Assembly (NCBI GenBank): GCA_947492475.1
Contig: CANLNM010000003.1
Span: 351,505-415,504, forward strand
Direction: 5' to 3'
Length of the DNA: 64,000 nt
Origin: an uncultured Paracoccaceae bacterium
Lineage (GTDB): Bacteria > Pseudomonadota > Alphaproteobacteria > Rhodobacterales > Rhodobacteraceae
The notes below the pieces were generated by a model, which saw only the letters and a program-made list of their open reading frames with translations, ran no database searches and was not told the DNA's origin. Made by a program: the position numbers and the translations under genes. The number at the start of each line of letters is the position of its first letter. Position 1 is the stretch's first letter. Below, piece after piece: positions 48,203-57,552 of this stretch.

Positions 48203-49563
48203 CGACGAGCTGGCCCCCTTGACCGTTTCTTTTTACCGCGTTTGCCGCTCAGCTGGCTTTTCTCGATCAGACCTTCGTACTGATGCGCCAACAGGTGCGA
48301 CTGAATTTGCTGAATTGTATCCATTCCAACCGAAACGATAATCAGGATCGATGTCCCGCCGAAATAGAACGGAATGGACAATTGCGCGCGCATGATTTCA
48401 GGCAACAACGCAACCAATGCCAGATAGGATGACCCCAAAACCAAGATACGTGTCACAACGTAATCCAGATATTCCGCCGTGCGTTTGCCCGGACGAATAC
48501 CGGGGACAAACCCGTTTTGGTTTTTCAGGTTATCGGCAACTTCGTCAGTCTTAAACGCCACTTCTTTGGTGTAGAAATAGGTGAAAAAGATGATCATCGC
48601 CGAGAAGAAGATCAGATAAAGCGGCTGACCGGGGCCAAAATACGCCAGAATGGTCGACATGATTGGGCTGGTCGATCCGCTGCTGAATGTCGCCAAGGTG
48701 GTTGGCAACAGCAACAAAGCAGATGCAAAGATCGCGGGGATCACACCGGCGGGGTTCACTTTGATTGGCAGATGGCTGGAACCGCCATCATATACTTTCA
48801 TGCCCACCTGACGGCGTGGATATTGAATGTGGATTTTGCGCAAAGAGCGTTCCATGAACACCACAAAGGCCAGCGTGCCGATCACCATCAGGATCACACC
48901 GATTGTGGCCGCAGGGCTGATCGCTCCGGACTGGCCTTGGCTCAGGAACTGGGCCATGGCGGCGGGAACTTCGGCGATGATGCCCACAAAGATGATCAAC
49001 GAAATGCCATTGCCGATGCCGCGTGCGGTGATTTGTTCACCCAGCCACATCAGGAACATGGTGCCCCCGACCAGCGTAATAATGCACGACGCCATAAAGA
49101 AGCTGCCGGGATTGGACACAAGTCCCCCCGCCTGCAAAGAACTGGCCATCGCAACCGCCTGCCCCGTGGCCAGAACCACAGTGGCGTAACGGGTGTATTG
49201 GTTCAGCTTTTTACGCCCCTGTTCGCCTTCTTTTTTCAGCTGTTTCAGCGGGTCCCACATAGAGCCAAGCAGCTGCATGATGATGGACGCCGAAATGTAG
49301 GGCATGATGCCGAGGGCGAAAACACCCATCCGGCTCAGCGCGCCACCGGTGAACATCGACAGAATACCGCCGATACCCGCTGCGGCATCCTCCATAAAGT
49401 TGCGCAACGCGTCCGGGTCGATACCGGGCACGGGGACAAAGGTCCCCAGACGGTAAACGATCAACAGACCGAGGGTGAACAGAATACGTTGGCGAAGCTC
49501 GGTCGCCTTACCCAGAGCGCTCCAGCTCAGGTTGGAGGCCATTTGCTCTGCTGCTGATGCCAT
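48199..49563 (-). CDS. secY: Preprotein translocase SecY
   Basis: 454 residues, ten membrane helices. N-terminal [22 protein letters not shown], plug region [23 protein letters not shown] in the cytosolic loop, and a basic C-terminus. Coupled to adk. Confidence 0.97.
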   Translation of the reverse strand: MASAAEQMASNLSWSALGKATELRQRILFTLGLLIVYRLGTFVPVPGIDPDALRNFMEDAAAGIGGILSMFTGGALSRMGVFALGIMPYISASIIMQLLGSMWDPLKQLKKEGEQGRKKLNQYTRYATVVLATGQAVAMASSLQAGGLVSNPGSFFMASCIITLVGGTMFLMWLGEQITARGIGNGISLIIFVGIIAEVPAAMAQFLSQGQSGAISPAATIGVILMVIGTLAFVVFMERSLRKIHIQYPRRQVGMKVYDGGSSHLPIKVNPAGVIPAIFASALLLLPTTLATFSSGSTSPIMSTILAYFGPGQPLYLIFFSAMIIFFTYFYTKEVAFKTDEVADNLKNQNGFVPGIRPGKRTAEYLDYVVTRILVLGSSYLALVALLPEIMRAQLSIPFYFGGTSILIIVSVGMDTIQQIQSHLLAHQYEGLIEKSQLSGKRGKKKRSRGPARR

Positions 49564-49672
49564 GTGATTGGGCTCTCTATCTCATGAACGCGCCGCCAAA
49601 CCGGTGTCCCCGGTCGGCGGCGCTGGAAACTCTAATAGACATGTAAGCAGCGTTGGCGCTGCTCACAATACC

Positions 49673-50140
49673 TTATTCGGCAGCAGCTGCTGCTACAGTC
49701 AACGAACCGCCGGCTTTTTCGACCGCTTCGATGGCGCCTTTGGACGCACCGGTCACTGTGATCGTGACTTTCGCGGTCAGTTCGCCTTTGCCCAGAACGC
49801 GGATACCGTCCAGTTTGCGGCGCACCAGACCAGAAGAAACCAATGTGTCTTCGGTGATGTCTTTGGCGTCGATTTTCTTTTCGTCGATGAATTTCTGGAT
49901 CAGGCCCAGGTTCACAACAGCAAAAGATTTCTGGTTTGGCTTGTTGAAACCACGTTTTGGCAAACGTTGGTACAATGGCATTTGACCGCCTTCGTAGCCT
50001 TTGATCGCAACACCCGAGCGGGACTTTTGACCCTTGATACCACGGCCACCCATTTTACCCTTGCCAGAGCCGGGACCACGGCCAACACGCATACGTTTCT
50101 TCGTTGCGCCCGGATTGTCGTGCAGTTCATTCAATTTCAT
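49673..50140 (-). CDS. rplO: 50S ribosomal protein L15
   Basis: 155 residues from ATG 50140 with AAAGGAGATAG upstream. [20 protein letters not shown] and [13 protein letters not shown] are diagnostic. Separated from rpmD by about 940 bases, so it heads its own rplO-secY-adk unit. Confidence 0.97.
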   Translation of the reverse strand: MKLNELHDNPGATKKRMRVGRGPGSGKGKMGGRGIKGQKSRSGVAIKGYEGGQMPLYQRLPKRGFNKPNQKSFAVVNLGLIQKFIDEKKIDAKDITEDTLVSSGLVRRKLDGIRVLGKGELTAKVTITVTGASKGAIEAVEKAGGSLTVAAAAAE

Positions 50141-50237
50141 GTCGCTATCTCCTTTGCCGGAACGGCCCACCCAGCGACGGGAACGGGCCAACACGGCGTT
50201 TGCAATTGATTCTATAGCCACGCATGGCCACCGGGCG

Positions 50238-50266
50238 CGTATAAACGTCCCGCTTTATCGGCACAA
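50238..50266 (-). promoter_or_regulatory. Candidate promoter of rplO-secY-adk
   Basis: Minus strand: -35 TTGTGC (50261-50266), 17-base spacer, -10 TATACG (50238-50243), about 100 bases before rplO. The same -10 sequence occurs before rplB. Confidence 0.45.
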
Positions 50267-50289
50267 GTGTTTTGAAGAATTCGCCTCAG

Positions 50290-50481
50290 TTAGTGGCAAT
50301 GCACAGTATTCGTAGCAGTCCTCAGATGACAACATTGACCAGCAGGGGAACTTTTTCGGCACCCGCCACCATGCGCCACGTGCTCTTGAGTTGAAACTCC
50401 GTTCAAATTGGTTGGTATTTCTGCGAATACAGCCCCAGCTAGCACAAAAAATGACAAAACAATTATAGACGCAGTTTTCAT
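50290..50481 (-). CDS. Small secreted Cys/His-rich peptide
   Basis: 63 residues from ATG 50481, with GGAATATCAA upstream. Signal peptide (1-20, ends VFA). The mature 43 residues hold Cys 41, 50, 51 and 62 and His 34, 37, 52, 61 and 63, ending TVHCH. This suggests metal binding or two disulfides in the periplasm. No family recognised with certainty. Lies inside the gap that splits the spc genes. Confidence 0.65.
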   Translation of the reverse strand: MKTASIIVLSFFVLAGAVFAEIPTNLNGVSTQEHVAHGGGCRKSSPAGQCCHLRTATNTVHCH

Positions 50482-50629
50482 TTGATATTCCAATTCATTA
50501 ACAACTACAGAGAGCATTAACGCTTGGTTAACCTATGCGCAAGTTGAGGAAAACCCGACTTTCTGATCATTGATTAAAACGCAAAACGCCCCGGAGAATC
50601 CGAAGTTCAGCGAAACAATATGATGGCGA

Positions 50630-50851
50630 TTACATCCCTTGGATGTGTGCCCGCGCGATGTCTTCGATTTGAAAACGGGCGATGCCGATATCAGCCAAAC
50701 CGCGATCATTCATCTGAGACAGCTCTGAAATGATCCGGTTATATTCAGACCGCCGATGGGCCGCTACGCGCATGTTTTCGGCAATGGACCCAAAGAAATG
50801 GGCCAGGGTGAAACCAAAAGTGGGCGCGGTGTGTGTTGTTGTATGTGTCAT
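50630..50851 (-). CDS. DUF1127 domain protein
   Basis: 73 residues. C-terminal DUF1127 motif: ISELSQMNDRGLADIGIARFQIEDIARAH. N-terminal part has one amphipathic segment. DUF1127 proteins bind RNA or act in phosphate/stress adaptation in some alphaproteobacteria. AGGAAATACC before the ATG. Its own unit between rpmD and rplO. Confidence 0.88.
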   Translation of the reverse strand: MTHTTTHTAPTFGFTLAHFFGSIAENMRVAAHRRSEYNRIISELSQMNDRGLADIGIARFQIEDIARAHIQGM

Positions 50852-51012
50852 GGTATTTCCTAAATCTGCGGGGCCGTATTGCCCGGCTTGCTTAATCTCT
50901 GTCTTGGTGACAGGCTTGATTTAGGGGCGATTGGTGGCGCTAACAACGTCCGATAAGGTCAACCCGCTATGCGGAAACAGCATGGCCATGATCCCCGACA
51001 TATGCGCAAACG

Positions 51013-51042
51013 AAAAACGCCCCGGCGTTTCCACCGGGGCGT
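51013..51042 (-). terminator. Terminator after rpmD
   Basis: Stem ACGCCCCGG / CCGGGGCGT (51017-51042), followed on the minus strand by five T. It ends the rpmC-to-rpmD transcript, so rplO needs its own promoter. Confidence 0.9.
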
Positions 51043-51077
51043 CTAAAACTGTCTAAATCATGGGATATCCCAGTGAT

Positions 51078-51266
51078 TTAGCCCTTCTCTTCGATGATCT
51101 CGACGAGGTGAGGGATTTTGTTGACCATGCCGCGTACAGAAGGTGTGTCTTCTAGTTCACGGGTGCGGTTCATTTTGTTGAGGCCAAGGCCAACAAGCGT
51201 AGCGCGCTGGTCGGCGGGGCGACGGATCGGAGAACCGATCTGTTTAACAACGATGGTTTTAGCCAT
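51078..51266 (-). CDS. rpmD: 50S ribosomal protein L30
   Basis: 62 residues; [20 protein letters not shown] and [18 protein letters not shown] are typical. Last gene of this sub-operon. Confidence 0.97.
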   Translation of the reverse strand: MAKTIVVKQIGSPIRRPADQRATLVGLGLNKMNRTRELEDTPSVRGMVNKIPHLVEIIEEKG

Positions 51267-51278
51267 TTGTCAGTCTCC

Positions 51279-51854
51279 TTACGCGTCTGCGTCTGCGGGC
51301 GCAGCAGCAGGTGCTTCGTCACGCTTTGGCAGAATGTCAGCAACTTTTTTGCCGCGACGTTGAGCAACAGAGCGTGGGCTCTGCTCTTTGGTCAGGCCGT
51401 TCAAAGTTGCACGGATCATGTTGTATGGGTTCTGAGAGCCGATCGATTTCGACACAACATCCTGAACACCCAACATTTCGAACACAGCACGCATTGGACC
51501 ACCAGCAATGATACCAGTACCTTGTGGTGCAGTGCGCATCACAACTTTACCGGCACCGTGGCGACCTTCTACGTCGTGGTGCAATGTACGGCCTTCTTTC
51601 AGCTGCACGCGCATCATTTGACGCTTGGCTTGCTCAGTGGCTTTACGAATGGCCTCAGGGACCTCTTTCGCTTTACCTTTGCCAAAGCCGACGCGGCCTT
51701 TTTGGTCGCCAACAACAACAAGAGCTGCGAAGCCGAAACGCTTACCACCCTTTACGGTTTTGGAAACACGGTTGATCGCGACAAGGCGATCCTGAAACTC
51801 AGGAGTTTCGTCACGGTCGCGGCGATTGCCACGGCGATTTTCACGTTCTGCCAT
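51279..51854 (-). CDS. rpsE: 30S ribosomal protein S5
   Basis: 191 residues. [19 protein letters not shown] and [19 protein letters not shown] helix (here [15 protein letters not shown]). An Ala/Asp-rich C-terminal tail. Confidence 0.98.
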   Translation of the reverse strand: MAERENRRGNRRDRDETPEFQDRLVAINRVSKTVKGGKRFGFAALVVVGDQKGRVGFGKGKAKEVPEAIRKATEQAKRQMMRVQLKEGRTLHHDVEGRHGAGKVVMRTAPQGTGIIAGGPMRAVFEMLGVQDVVSKSIGSQNPYNMIRATLNGLTKEQSPRSVAQRRGKKVADILPKRDEAPAAAPADADA

Positions 51855-51966
51855 GAGGCATTCCTTTTCTGCTGACGCCTGCGCGCCAAAAATATGTCAA
51901 TCCTAGTGGACCCCACCGAAATGGCGCCCCTGGATCATCGGGGCGGCGCGAACGCCGCCCACACGA

Positions 51967-52326
51967 TTAGATTTTCAGACCACCTTCTCGCGCAGCGTCG
52001 GCCAGAGCCTTCACTTTGCCGTGGAAGAGGAAACCACCGCGGTCGAAATATGCTTCGGTCACACCAGCGGCTTTTGCGCGCTCGGCGATCGTTGCACCCA
52101 CCTTGGTGGCGGCTTCGACGTTGTTTTTGCCAACATAACCCAGATCTTTTTCCAGAGTGGAAGCAGATGCCAGTGTTACGCCCTGAACATCGTCGATCAG
52201 CTGAACGCTGATGTTCTTGCTCGAGCGGTGAACGGACAGACGTGCCCGGCCAGCGTTGACTTTGCGAAGTTTGTTCCGAACGCGCAGGCGGCGCTTCAGA
52301 AACAGGGTTCTTTTGCTGTTTGCCAT
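51967..52326 (-). CDS. rplR: 50S ribosomal protein L18
   Basis: 119 residues; [17 protein letters not shown] and [20 protein letters not shown] near the end. Binds 5S rRNA. Confidence 0.98.
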   Translation of the reverse strand: MANSKRTLFLKRRLRVRNKLRKVNAGRARLSVHRSSKNISVQLIDDVQGVTLASASTLEKDLGYVGKNNVEAATKVGATIAERAKAAGVTEAYFDRGGFLFHGKVKALADAAREGGLKI

Positions 52327-52337
52327 TTTTTGCGTCC

Positions 52338-52871
52338 TTACTTCTTCTTGCCTTCTTTGCGGAAGATGTACTCGTCCACATACTTGATGCCTTTGCCTTT
52401 GTATGGCTCTGGCTTACGCCAAGCGCGGATATTCGCCGCAACCTGACCAACAAGCTGTGAATCGGTACCTTCCACAACGATCTGGGTTGGCTTAGGAGCC
52501 GTCACCGTCACGCCTTGGGGCACTTCAAAGTTTACTTCGTGGGAATAGCCCAGGTTCAGCTTCAGGATGTTGCCCTGCATAGCTGCCCGATAACCAACAC
52601 CGTTGATTTCAAGCTCTTTCTTGAAACCGTCGGTGACGCCAGTCACGAGGTTCTGAACCATAGTGCGGGACATGCCCCACTGTTGACGGGCGCGCTTGGA
52701 TTTGCCGCGGGGCTCTACCGAAACAGAGTTATCCGCAACAACCAGCGTCACATCGTCGGTTGCGTTGAAGGAATGGGTCCCCTTGGGGCCTTTCACTTCG
52801 ATGGTCTGACCTGACACAGAGGCTGTTACACCGCTGGGCAGTTCGACCGCTTTCTTACCAATACGAGACAT
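52338..52871 (-). CDS. rplF: 50S ribosomal protein L6
   Basis: 177 residues from ATG 52871 with AAGGAGCGATCG upstream. [15 protein letters not shown] and [14 protein letters not shown] are diagnostic. Confidence 0.98.
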   Translation of the reverse strand: MSRIGKKAVELPSGVTASVSGQTIEVKGPKGTHSFNATDDVTLVVADNSVSVEPRGKSKRARQQWGMSRTMVQNLVTGVTDGFKKELEINGVGYRAAMQGNILKLNLGYSHEVNFEVPQGVTVTAPKPTQIVVEGTDSQLVGQVAANIRAWRKPEPYKGKGIKYVDEYIFRKEGKKK

Positions 52872-52881
52872 CGATCGCTCC

Positions 52882-53271
52882 TTAGAAGACCGTGCAAAGT
52901 ACTTCGCCGCCAACATTGTTGGAACGAGCATTTGCATCCGACATCACACCCCGAGAGGTGGAGACAATCGACACACCCAAGCCCTGACGGACCGCTGGGA
53001 TGTCTTTGACATTCACGTAAACGCGGCGGCCAGGTTTAGAAACCCGCTTCACTTCGCGAATAACAGGAGTGCCTTCGTAATATTTCAGGCTGATGTCGAA
53101 AGCGGGGTGGCCTTCAACTTCGGTTTTTTCGTAACCGCGGATGTAGCCTTCGTCGGCCAGCACATCCAGAACCCAGCCGCGCAATTTGGAAGCTGGTGTC
53201 GAAACAACAGATTTCCCACGCATTTGGCCGTTACGAATACGGGTCAGCATATCACCGATAGGATCGTTCAT
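52882..53271 (-). CDS. rpsH: 30S ribosomal protein S8
   Basis: 129 residues. [16 protein letters not shown] at the start and [20 protein letters not shown] at the end. AAGGAGATCAGATT before the ATG. Confidence 0.98.
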   Translation of the reverse strand: MNDPIGDMLTRIRNGQMRGKSVVSTPASKLRGWVLDVLADEGYIRGYEKTEVEGHPAFDISLKYYEGTPVIREVKRVSKPGRRVYVNVKDIPAVRQGLGVSIVSTSRGVMSDANARSNNVGGEVLCTVF

Positions 53272-53283
53272 AATCTGATCTCC

Positions 53284-53589
53284 TTACCAGCTGGATTTAA
53301 CCATGCCCGGAATCTGGCCATTCGAGCCCAGTTCGCGCAGCATGATACGGCTGACTTTCAGCTTACGGTAATAGGCGTGTGGACGCCCAGTAAGCTGGCA
53401 GCGGTTGTGAAGACGGGTCGGAGCAGAGTTCCGAGGCAGTTTGGCAAGGTCCAAACGAGCCTTAAAACGCTCTTCCATCGATTTGGAGTCGTCGTTCGCG
53501 ATTTCTTTCAGAGCAGCGCGCTTGGCAGCATATTGCTTCACCAGCTTTTCGCGTTTCTTTTCGCGTTCGATCATTGCTTTTTTAGCCAT
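53284..53589 (-). CDS. rpsN: 30S ribosomal protein S14
   Basis: 101 residues, the long zinc-free form: [35 protein letters not shown]. Confidence 0.98.
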   Translation of the reverse strand: MAKKAMIEREKKREKLVKQYAAKRAALKEIANDDSKSMEERFKARLDLAKLPRNSAPTRLHNRCQLTGRPHAYYRKLKVSRIMLRELGSNGQIPGMVKSSW

Positions 53590-53601
53590 TGATCAGATCC
53601 T

Positions 53602-54165
53602 TTAGCTGTTGAAGGGCATGTTGAAATGCGTCAACAGGCTCTTTGCTTCAGCGTCATTGTCAGCGGTTGTTGCGATGACAATATCCATGCCCCAGGCTTC
53701 GTCGATCTTATCGAAGTCGATTTCTGGGAAGACGATGTGTTCCTTGATACCCATGGCATAGTTGCCACGACCATCAAAGCTGGTGCCGGAAACGCCGCGG
53801 AAGTCACGAACGCGTGGCAGAGCAACAGTGATCAAACGATCAAGGAATTCATACATCCGGTCGCCGCGCAGGGTCACCTTGGTGCCCAATGGCATGTCTT
53901 CGCGAACGCGGAAACCAGCGATGGATTTTTTAGCTTTGGTCATAACAGCGTTTTGACCAGCAATGGTTGTCAGATCAGCCTGAGCGGATTTGGCTTTTTT
54001 GCTGTCTTTAACAGCAGCAGCGCCACACCCGATGTTCAGAACGATTTTATCCAGACGCGGGATCTGCATGTCGTTCTTATAGCCGAACTCTTCTTTCATC
54101 GCTGCGCGGATCTTTTCGCGAAACTCTGTTTTCAGACGCGGGGTATAAGTTGCGTTATCCAACAT
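53602..54165 (-). CDS. rplE: 50S ribosomal protein L5
   Basis: 187 residues; [20 protein letters not shown] and the C-terminal [19 protein letters not shown]. Start overlaps the rplX stop. Confidence 0.98.
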   Translation of the reverse strand: MLDNATYTPRLKTEFREKIRAAMKEEFGYKNDMQIPRLDKIVLNIGCGAAAVKDSKKAKSAQADLTTIAGQNAVMTKAKKSIAGFRVREDMPLGTKVTLRGDRMYEFLDRLITVALPRVRDFRGVSGTSFDGRGNYAMGIKEHIVFPEIDFDKIDEAWGMDIVIATTADNDAEAKSLLTHFNMPFNS

Positions 54166-54470
54166 TAGATTACGTCCCCCGTGGTTTTCGCAAAACGAAC
54201 CTTTTTGTCGCCATCCATACGGAAGCCAACACGGGTTGCTTTGCCATTTGCGTCTACGATCGACAGGTTGGACAGCTCAATCGGCATTGCCTTTGGCTGA
54301 CGGCCACCTTGGTCGGTCTGGCTTGGCTTTACGTGACGAACAGCGATGTTCACGCCTTCGACAACGGCCTTGCCTGCGGATGGGTTCACAGATGAAATCT
54401 CACCGGTTTTGCCCTTGTCCTTACCGGCAAGCACAACAACCTTATCACCTTTGCGGAGTTTAGCAGCCAT
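54165..54470 (-). CDS. rplX: 50S ribosomal protein L24
   Basis: 101 residues; KOW motif at [19 protein letters not shown]. One-base TAATG overlaps on both sides. Confidence 0.98.
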   Translation of the reverse strand: MAAKLRKGDKVVVLAGKDKGKTGEISSVNPSAGKAVVEGVNIAVRHVKPSQTDQGGRQPKAMPIELSNLSIVDANGKATRVGFRMDGDKKVRFAKTTGDVI

Positions 54471-54838
54471 TACAGCACCTCCGGCGCAAGTGAGATGATT
54501 TTCATGAAGTTTTTCGCACGCAACTCACGAACAACTGGCCCAAAGATACGGGTGCCAACTGGCTCGTTGTTGTTGTTCAGGATGACGGCGGCATTGCCAT
54601 CAAACCGGATGGCTGTCCCATCTTCGCGACGTACTTCTTTGGCGGTACGAACGACAACGGCTTTACGCACGTCACCTTTCTTAACACGCCCACGTGGGAT
54701 GGCTTCTTTCACCGATACTACGATGATGTCACCAACCGACGCATAACGACGGTGTGAACCGCCGAGGACCTTGATGCACTGAACTCGGCGAGCGCCTGAG
54801 TTATCAGCAACATCCAGATTGGTCTGCATCTGGATCAT
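54470..54838 (-). CDS. rplN: 50S ribosomal protein L14
   Basis: 122 residues; [20 protein letters not shown] and [15 protein letters not shown] are diagnostic. Confidence 0.98.
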   Translation of the reverse strand: MIQMQTNLDVADNSGARRVQCIKVLGGSHRRYASVGDIIVVSVKEAIPRGRVKKGDVRKAVVVRTAKEVRREDGTAIRFDGNAAVILNNNNEPVGTRIFGPVVRELRAKNFMKIISLAPEVL

Positions 54839-54916
54839 TTGGTTTCTCCCGACCTGTGGGGGGGCTTATGACCTGCCCAAGTCCCCAGGGTTTCGATTAA
54901 GCTGTTCTGCCTTCGC

Positions 54917-55144
54917 TTACGCGATGACTTCCCAACGCTTGGTTTTCGACTTAGGCGCACATTCTTGGATGCGAACTGTATCACCTACGCTGAACTGGTT
55001 GTTTTCGTCGTGGGCCCGGTATTTTTTGGACTTACGAACGATTTTGTGCATCTGAGGATGCTTAAAGCGACGCTCAACAGACACGGTTACGGTCTGTTCG
55101 TTCTGGTTGCTGGTTACAACACCTGAAAGGATACGTTTGGGCAT
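54917..55144 (-). CDS. rpsQ: 30S ribosomal protein S17
   Basis: 75 residues from ATG 55144 ([20 protein letters not shown]), the normal family start. [21 protein letters not shown] follows. Confidence 0.97.
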   Translation of the reverse strand: MPKRILSGVVTSNQNEQTVTVSVERRFKHPQMHKIVRKSKKYRAHDENNQFSVGDTVRIQECAPKSKTKRWEVIA

Positions 55145-55148
55145 AGGA

Positions 55149-55355
55149 TCAAGCCTCCGATGCGGCCGCTGCGGCCTTTTCATTCAGGATTGTTTTTACA
55201 CGTGCGGCGCCGCGCTTAACGTCGCGCATGCGTGCAGTGTTTTCGAGTTGGCCAGTCGCCTGCTGGAAGCGCAGGTTAAAGGCTTCCTTTTTCAGCGAAG
55301 CAAGCTCTTCCCGGAGCTGATCCGGTGTCTTGTCACGTAGTTCCTGGGCGTTCAT
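55149..55355 (-). CDS. rpmC: 50S ribosomal protein L29
   Basis: 68 residues; [18 protein letters not shown] and [31 protein letters not shown] before the ATG. First gene after a 2.2-kb insertion, so it heads its own transcript. Confidence 0.97.
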   Translation of the reverse strand: MNAQELRDKTPDQLREELASLKKEAFNLRFQQATGQLENTARMRDVKRGAARVKTILNEKAAAAASEA

Positions 55356-55471
55356 GCGCCTTTTCCTTTATTCAACATCACCAGACGGCCCCCCAAAGGG
55401 TCACCGCGCAACTGGTGGAGTTCGTGAAATACCCGAATCCCCCGCAAACGGAGAATCCGCGCAGATGACGC

Positions 55472-55500
55472 TCTATAATGGCGGCAGACACGGGGGGCAA
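55472..55500 (-). promoter_or_regulatory. Candidate promoter of the rpmC ribosomal unit
   Basis: Minus strand: -35 TTGCCC (55495-55500), 17-base spacer, -10 TATAGA (55472-55477), about 110 bases before rpmC. Confidence 0.5.
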
Positions 55501-55519
55501 GGGAAAGTTTGAACACCCG

Positions 55520-55547
55520 TTGACATCCACTCTAATTACTATAATTA
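55520..55547 (+). promoter_or_regulatory. Candidate promoter of the RAMA gene
   Basis: -35 TTGACA (55520-55525), 16-base spacer, -10 TAATTA (55542-55547); a perfect TATAAT at 55540-55545 gives a short 14-base spacer. Back to back with the rpmC promoter, 19 bases between the -35 boxes. Confidence 0.5.
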
Positions 55548-55550
55548 CTA
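55533..55550 (+). repeat. Tandem 9-bp direct repeat over the RAMA promoter
   Basis: TAATTACTA occurs twice without a gap (55533-55541 and 55542-55550), covering the -10 region. Possible operator, for instance for the RHH domain of the gene it precedes. Confidence 0.6.
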
Positions 55551-55593
55551 CTATCATCACTTATCCGGACATGCTTCAGTAAAGGAATTACAA

Positions 55594-56001
55594 ATGAGAA
55601 CGATAGAAATAGACTTTCAAGTTCACCAGAAAATTGAATTGGAGCGTAAGGGCTTTAGCGAGACTGCGAACGATGTATTGCGCAGGGTGTTTGATTTGGG
55701 AGGAGGCGTACTACATAAAGAGGTCGACAAAAAACCATGGATTTGGAAAAGCGTAAGTCTACCACACGGAACGAAGTTAAAAATGGAGTACAATGGCGTT
55801 ACTCACCGTAGTGACATCGAAGATGGATGTTGGATGGTCAATGGCCAAACTGCCTCCAGCCCTTCTGATGCAGCAAAAATAGTCGCGCAAACTAGAGATG
55901 GGAAAAAACCAAGCTTAAACGGCTGGATCTACTGGCACTTTAAAACTCCCGAAAGTGACCAATGGATTCCTATATCAACGATGCGCAAGTCACAATCGTA
56001 A
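55594..56001 (+). CDS. SeqA-N-like ribbon-helix-helix plus RAMA domain protein
   Basis: 135 residues; AAAGGAATTACAA before the ATG. Residues 1-33 (MRTIEIDFQVHQKIEL.. then SETANDVLRRVF) resemble the N-terminal oligomerisation segment of SeqA and other ribbon-helix-helix proteins. Residues about 55-131 match the RAMA domain: LPHGTKLKMEYNG, then SSPSDAAK, NGWIYWHF and QWIPISTMRK. RAMA is a predicted reader of methylated adenine, usually fused to restriction or methylase parts. Here there is no methylase or nuclease nearby. Base composition is clearly more AT-rich than the surrounding ribosomal genes, suggesting transfer. Function inferred only. Confidence 0.75.
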   Translation: MRTIEIDFQVHQKIELERKGFSETANDVLRRVFDLGGGVLHKEVDKKPWIWKSVSLPHGTKLKMEYNGVTHRSDIEDGCWMVNGQTASSPSDAAKIVAQTRDGKKPSLNGWIYWHFKTPESDQWIPISTMRKSQS

Positions 56002-56052
56002 CTGTCCGAACGAACAATTACCCCAACAGTCAAAACTGAAACACTCAAAAGC

Positions 56053-56673
56053 ATGTCACATATAAAATCCCTGTTCGTCACCCGCCTTTATCACGCCGCT
56101 TTGTCCGAATTCGAACCCAAAATCGATCCGGCCGAGTTGGACAATTCCTGCGTTGTCATCGCCAATGATGACGAAGCCGGCCAAGACTGGTCCGAAGCCA
56201 ACGGCTATCCGGGCTACACGTCTTATGCGTCGCTGACCGATCTGCCTTGGCGGTTCCCGATCTTTGCCGATCTGGTCAAAACGCTGGACCAGCACGTCGC
56301 GGCCTTTGCCAAAGATCTGGAATTTGATCTGGATGGGCGCAATTTGGTGCTAGAGGATCTGTGGATCAACATCCTGCCCGAAGGCGGCACCCATGGGTCC
56401 CATATCCATCCCCATTCGGTGATTTCTGGCACCACTTATGTCAACATGCCCGAAGGCGCGTCTGCCCTAAAGCTGGAAGACCCGCGATCCGGCCGCCTGA
56501 TGGCCGCCCCTGCCCGCCTAAAAGACGCCCGCGAAGAATTGCGCACCTTTATCTATGTCAAACCCGAGGTCGGGGATGTCTTGCTATGGGAAAGCTGGCT
56601 GCGCCACGAAGTCCCGATGAACATGTCCGACGAAGAACGCATTTCGGTGAGCTTTAATTATAAGTGGGAGTAA
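56053..56673 (+). CDS. TIGR02466-type putative 2OG-Fe(II) oxygenase
   Basis: 206 residues. Double-stranded beta-helix features: GGTHGSHIHPHSVISGTTYV with the metal His residues, GDVLLWESWLRHEV with the distal His, and RISVSFNYKWE with the 2-oxoglutarate Arg. Matches TIGR02466 proteins of unknown substrate. Plus strand, 51 bases after the RAMA gene. Base composition is like that of the core genome. Confidence 0.82.
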   Translation: MSHIKSLFVTRLYHAALSEFEPKIDPAELDNSCVVIANDDEAGQDWSEANGYPGYTSYASLTDLPWRFPIFADLVKTLDQHVAAFAKDLEFDLDGRNLVLEDLWINILPEGGTHGSHIHPHSVISGTTYVNMPEGASALKLEDPRSGRLMAAPARLKDAREELRTFIYVKPEVGDVLLWESWLRHEVPMNMSDEERISVSFNYKWE

Positions 56674-56677
56674 TCAA

Positions 56678-57418
56678 ATGAAATACGCAGCAATCGTTTT
56701 GGGAGCGTTTGTCATTGCAGGATGCCAGCCGACCGACACAGCATTAAACGACGCAGATACGGAATTTGGGCCGTACCGCACATTTGCCACCAGTTTCGAT
56801 GATCGCCCACGTTATTTTCCACCTCATGGCCCAGATACGGCCCGCCAAGCCGCGAGCTTTGATGCCGGCGTTGCAGCTTTCACCATCCAGCCCGGCATGA
56901 CGCCTTCCAGCTCGGATATTCCCAACGGCACCGAACGGGCCGAAATGGGGCAGATCGCCGATGGCGCTGGCTTTGTGCGGCAGAGTTTCCGAGTGCGCGT
57001 TGATCCTGGTTTTACGGTCGAAAGACGCCTTATGATCGCGCAGATCAAACAGGGGCGGAACACTACGTTTTCGCCGGCAATCGCTGTCTATCTAAGCGAA
57101 GGCGGACAAGCCAAATGCATCGACTACACGGGTGATCAGCAAGATCAAAACATTCAGTCGATCAGGTCACATGGCATCAATCTGATTGATGGCAACTGGC
57201 ACAACGTTGTGATGGAATATGTGCTGTCTGATACTGATGGATTTTGCCGCGTAACCGTAGACAATCAGATTATCGTTTCGATGTCTGGACATGACAGCGA
57301 CCCCGACGGGGCCGAACTCGCAGCGCGTATCGGCCCCTATCGCGACAAAGTCGACTATCCGCAAACCATATACTTTGATGATTGGGCGGTCGAGCTGTGG
57401 CGCGAAATACCTTTTTAA
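56678..57418 (+). CDS. Lipoprotein with polysaccharide-lyase-like jelly roll
   Basis: 246 residues. Signal peptide with lipobox VIAGC (Cys 16). The rest is beta-rich: NGTERAEMGQ, QSFRVRVDP, LMIAQIKQGR, NWHNVVMEYV and TIYFDDWAVELW, all resembling heparin-lyase-I/alginate-lyase jelly-roll proteins. Whether catalytic residues are kept is not clear. It follows the oxygenase by 4 bases and is probably co-transcribed. Confidence 0.65.
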   Translation: MKYAAIVLGAFVIAGCQPTDTALNDADTEFGPYRTFATSFDDRPRYFPPHGPDTARQAASFDAGVAAFTIQPGMTPSSSDIPNGTERAEMGQIADGAGFVRQSFRVRVDPGFTVERRLMIAQIKQGRNTTFSPAIAVYLSEGGQAKCIDYTGDQQDQNIQSIRSHGINLIDGNWHNVVMEYVLSDTDGFCRVTVDNQIIVSMSGHDSDPDGAELAARIGPYRDKVDYPQTIYFDDWAVELWREIPF

Positions 57419-57449
57419 GCCACAAGCGAAGATAAACTGAAAAACAAAA

Positions 57450-57480
57450 CCCCCGCCGAATTCTCGACGGGGGCTTTTTT
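57450..57480. terminator. Bidirectional terminator between the lipoprotein gene and rplP
   Basis: Stem CCCCCGCCGA / TCGACGGGGG with one mismatch, T6 on the plus side and TTTTGTTTTT on the minus side (where the mismatch is a G-U pair). It ends both the plus-strand genes and the rplB-to-rplP transcript. Confidence 0.88.
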
Positions 57481-57496
57481 ATCTTAGGTACGGCCC

Positions 57497-57551
57497 GCGG
57501 GTTTTCTGGGAAAACCCGCTATACCGTCGTTAAACCCAAAAGGGTTTAACG
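57497..57551. other. Two perfect hairpins directly after rplP
   Basis: GCGGGTTTTC-TGG-GAAAACCCGC (57497-57519, 10 bp) and CGTTAAACCC-AAAA-GGGTTTAACG (57528-57551, 10 bp). Neither has a T-run. They may protect the 3' end of the rplB-rplP mRNA. Confidence 0.7.
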
Positions 57552-57552
57552 T

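Noticed and set aside
55594..57418. A complete restriction-modification system around the RAMA gene
   Set aside because: No methylase, nuclease or helicase motifs in the neighbouring genes; the next two are an oxygenase-like protein and a lipoprotein.
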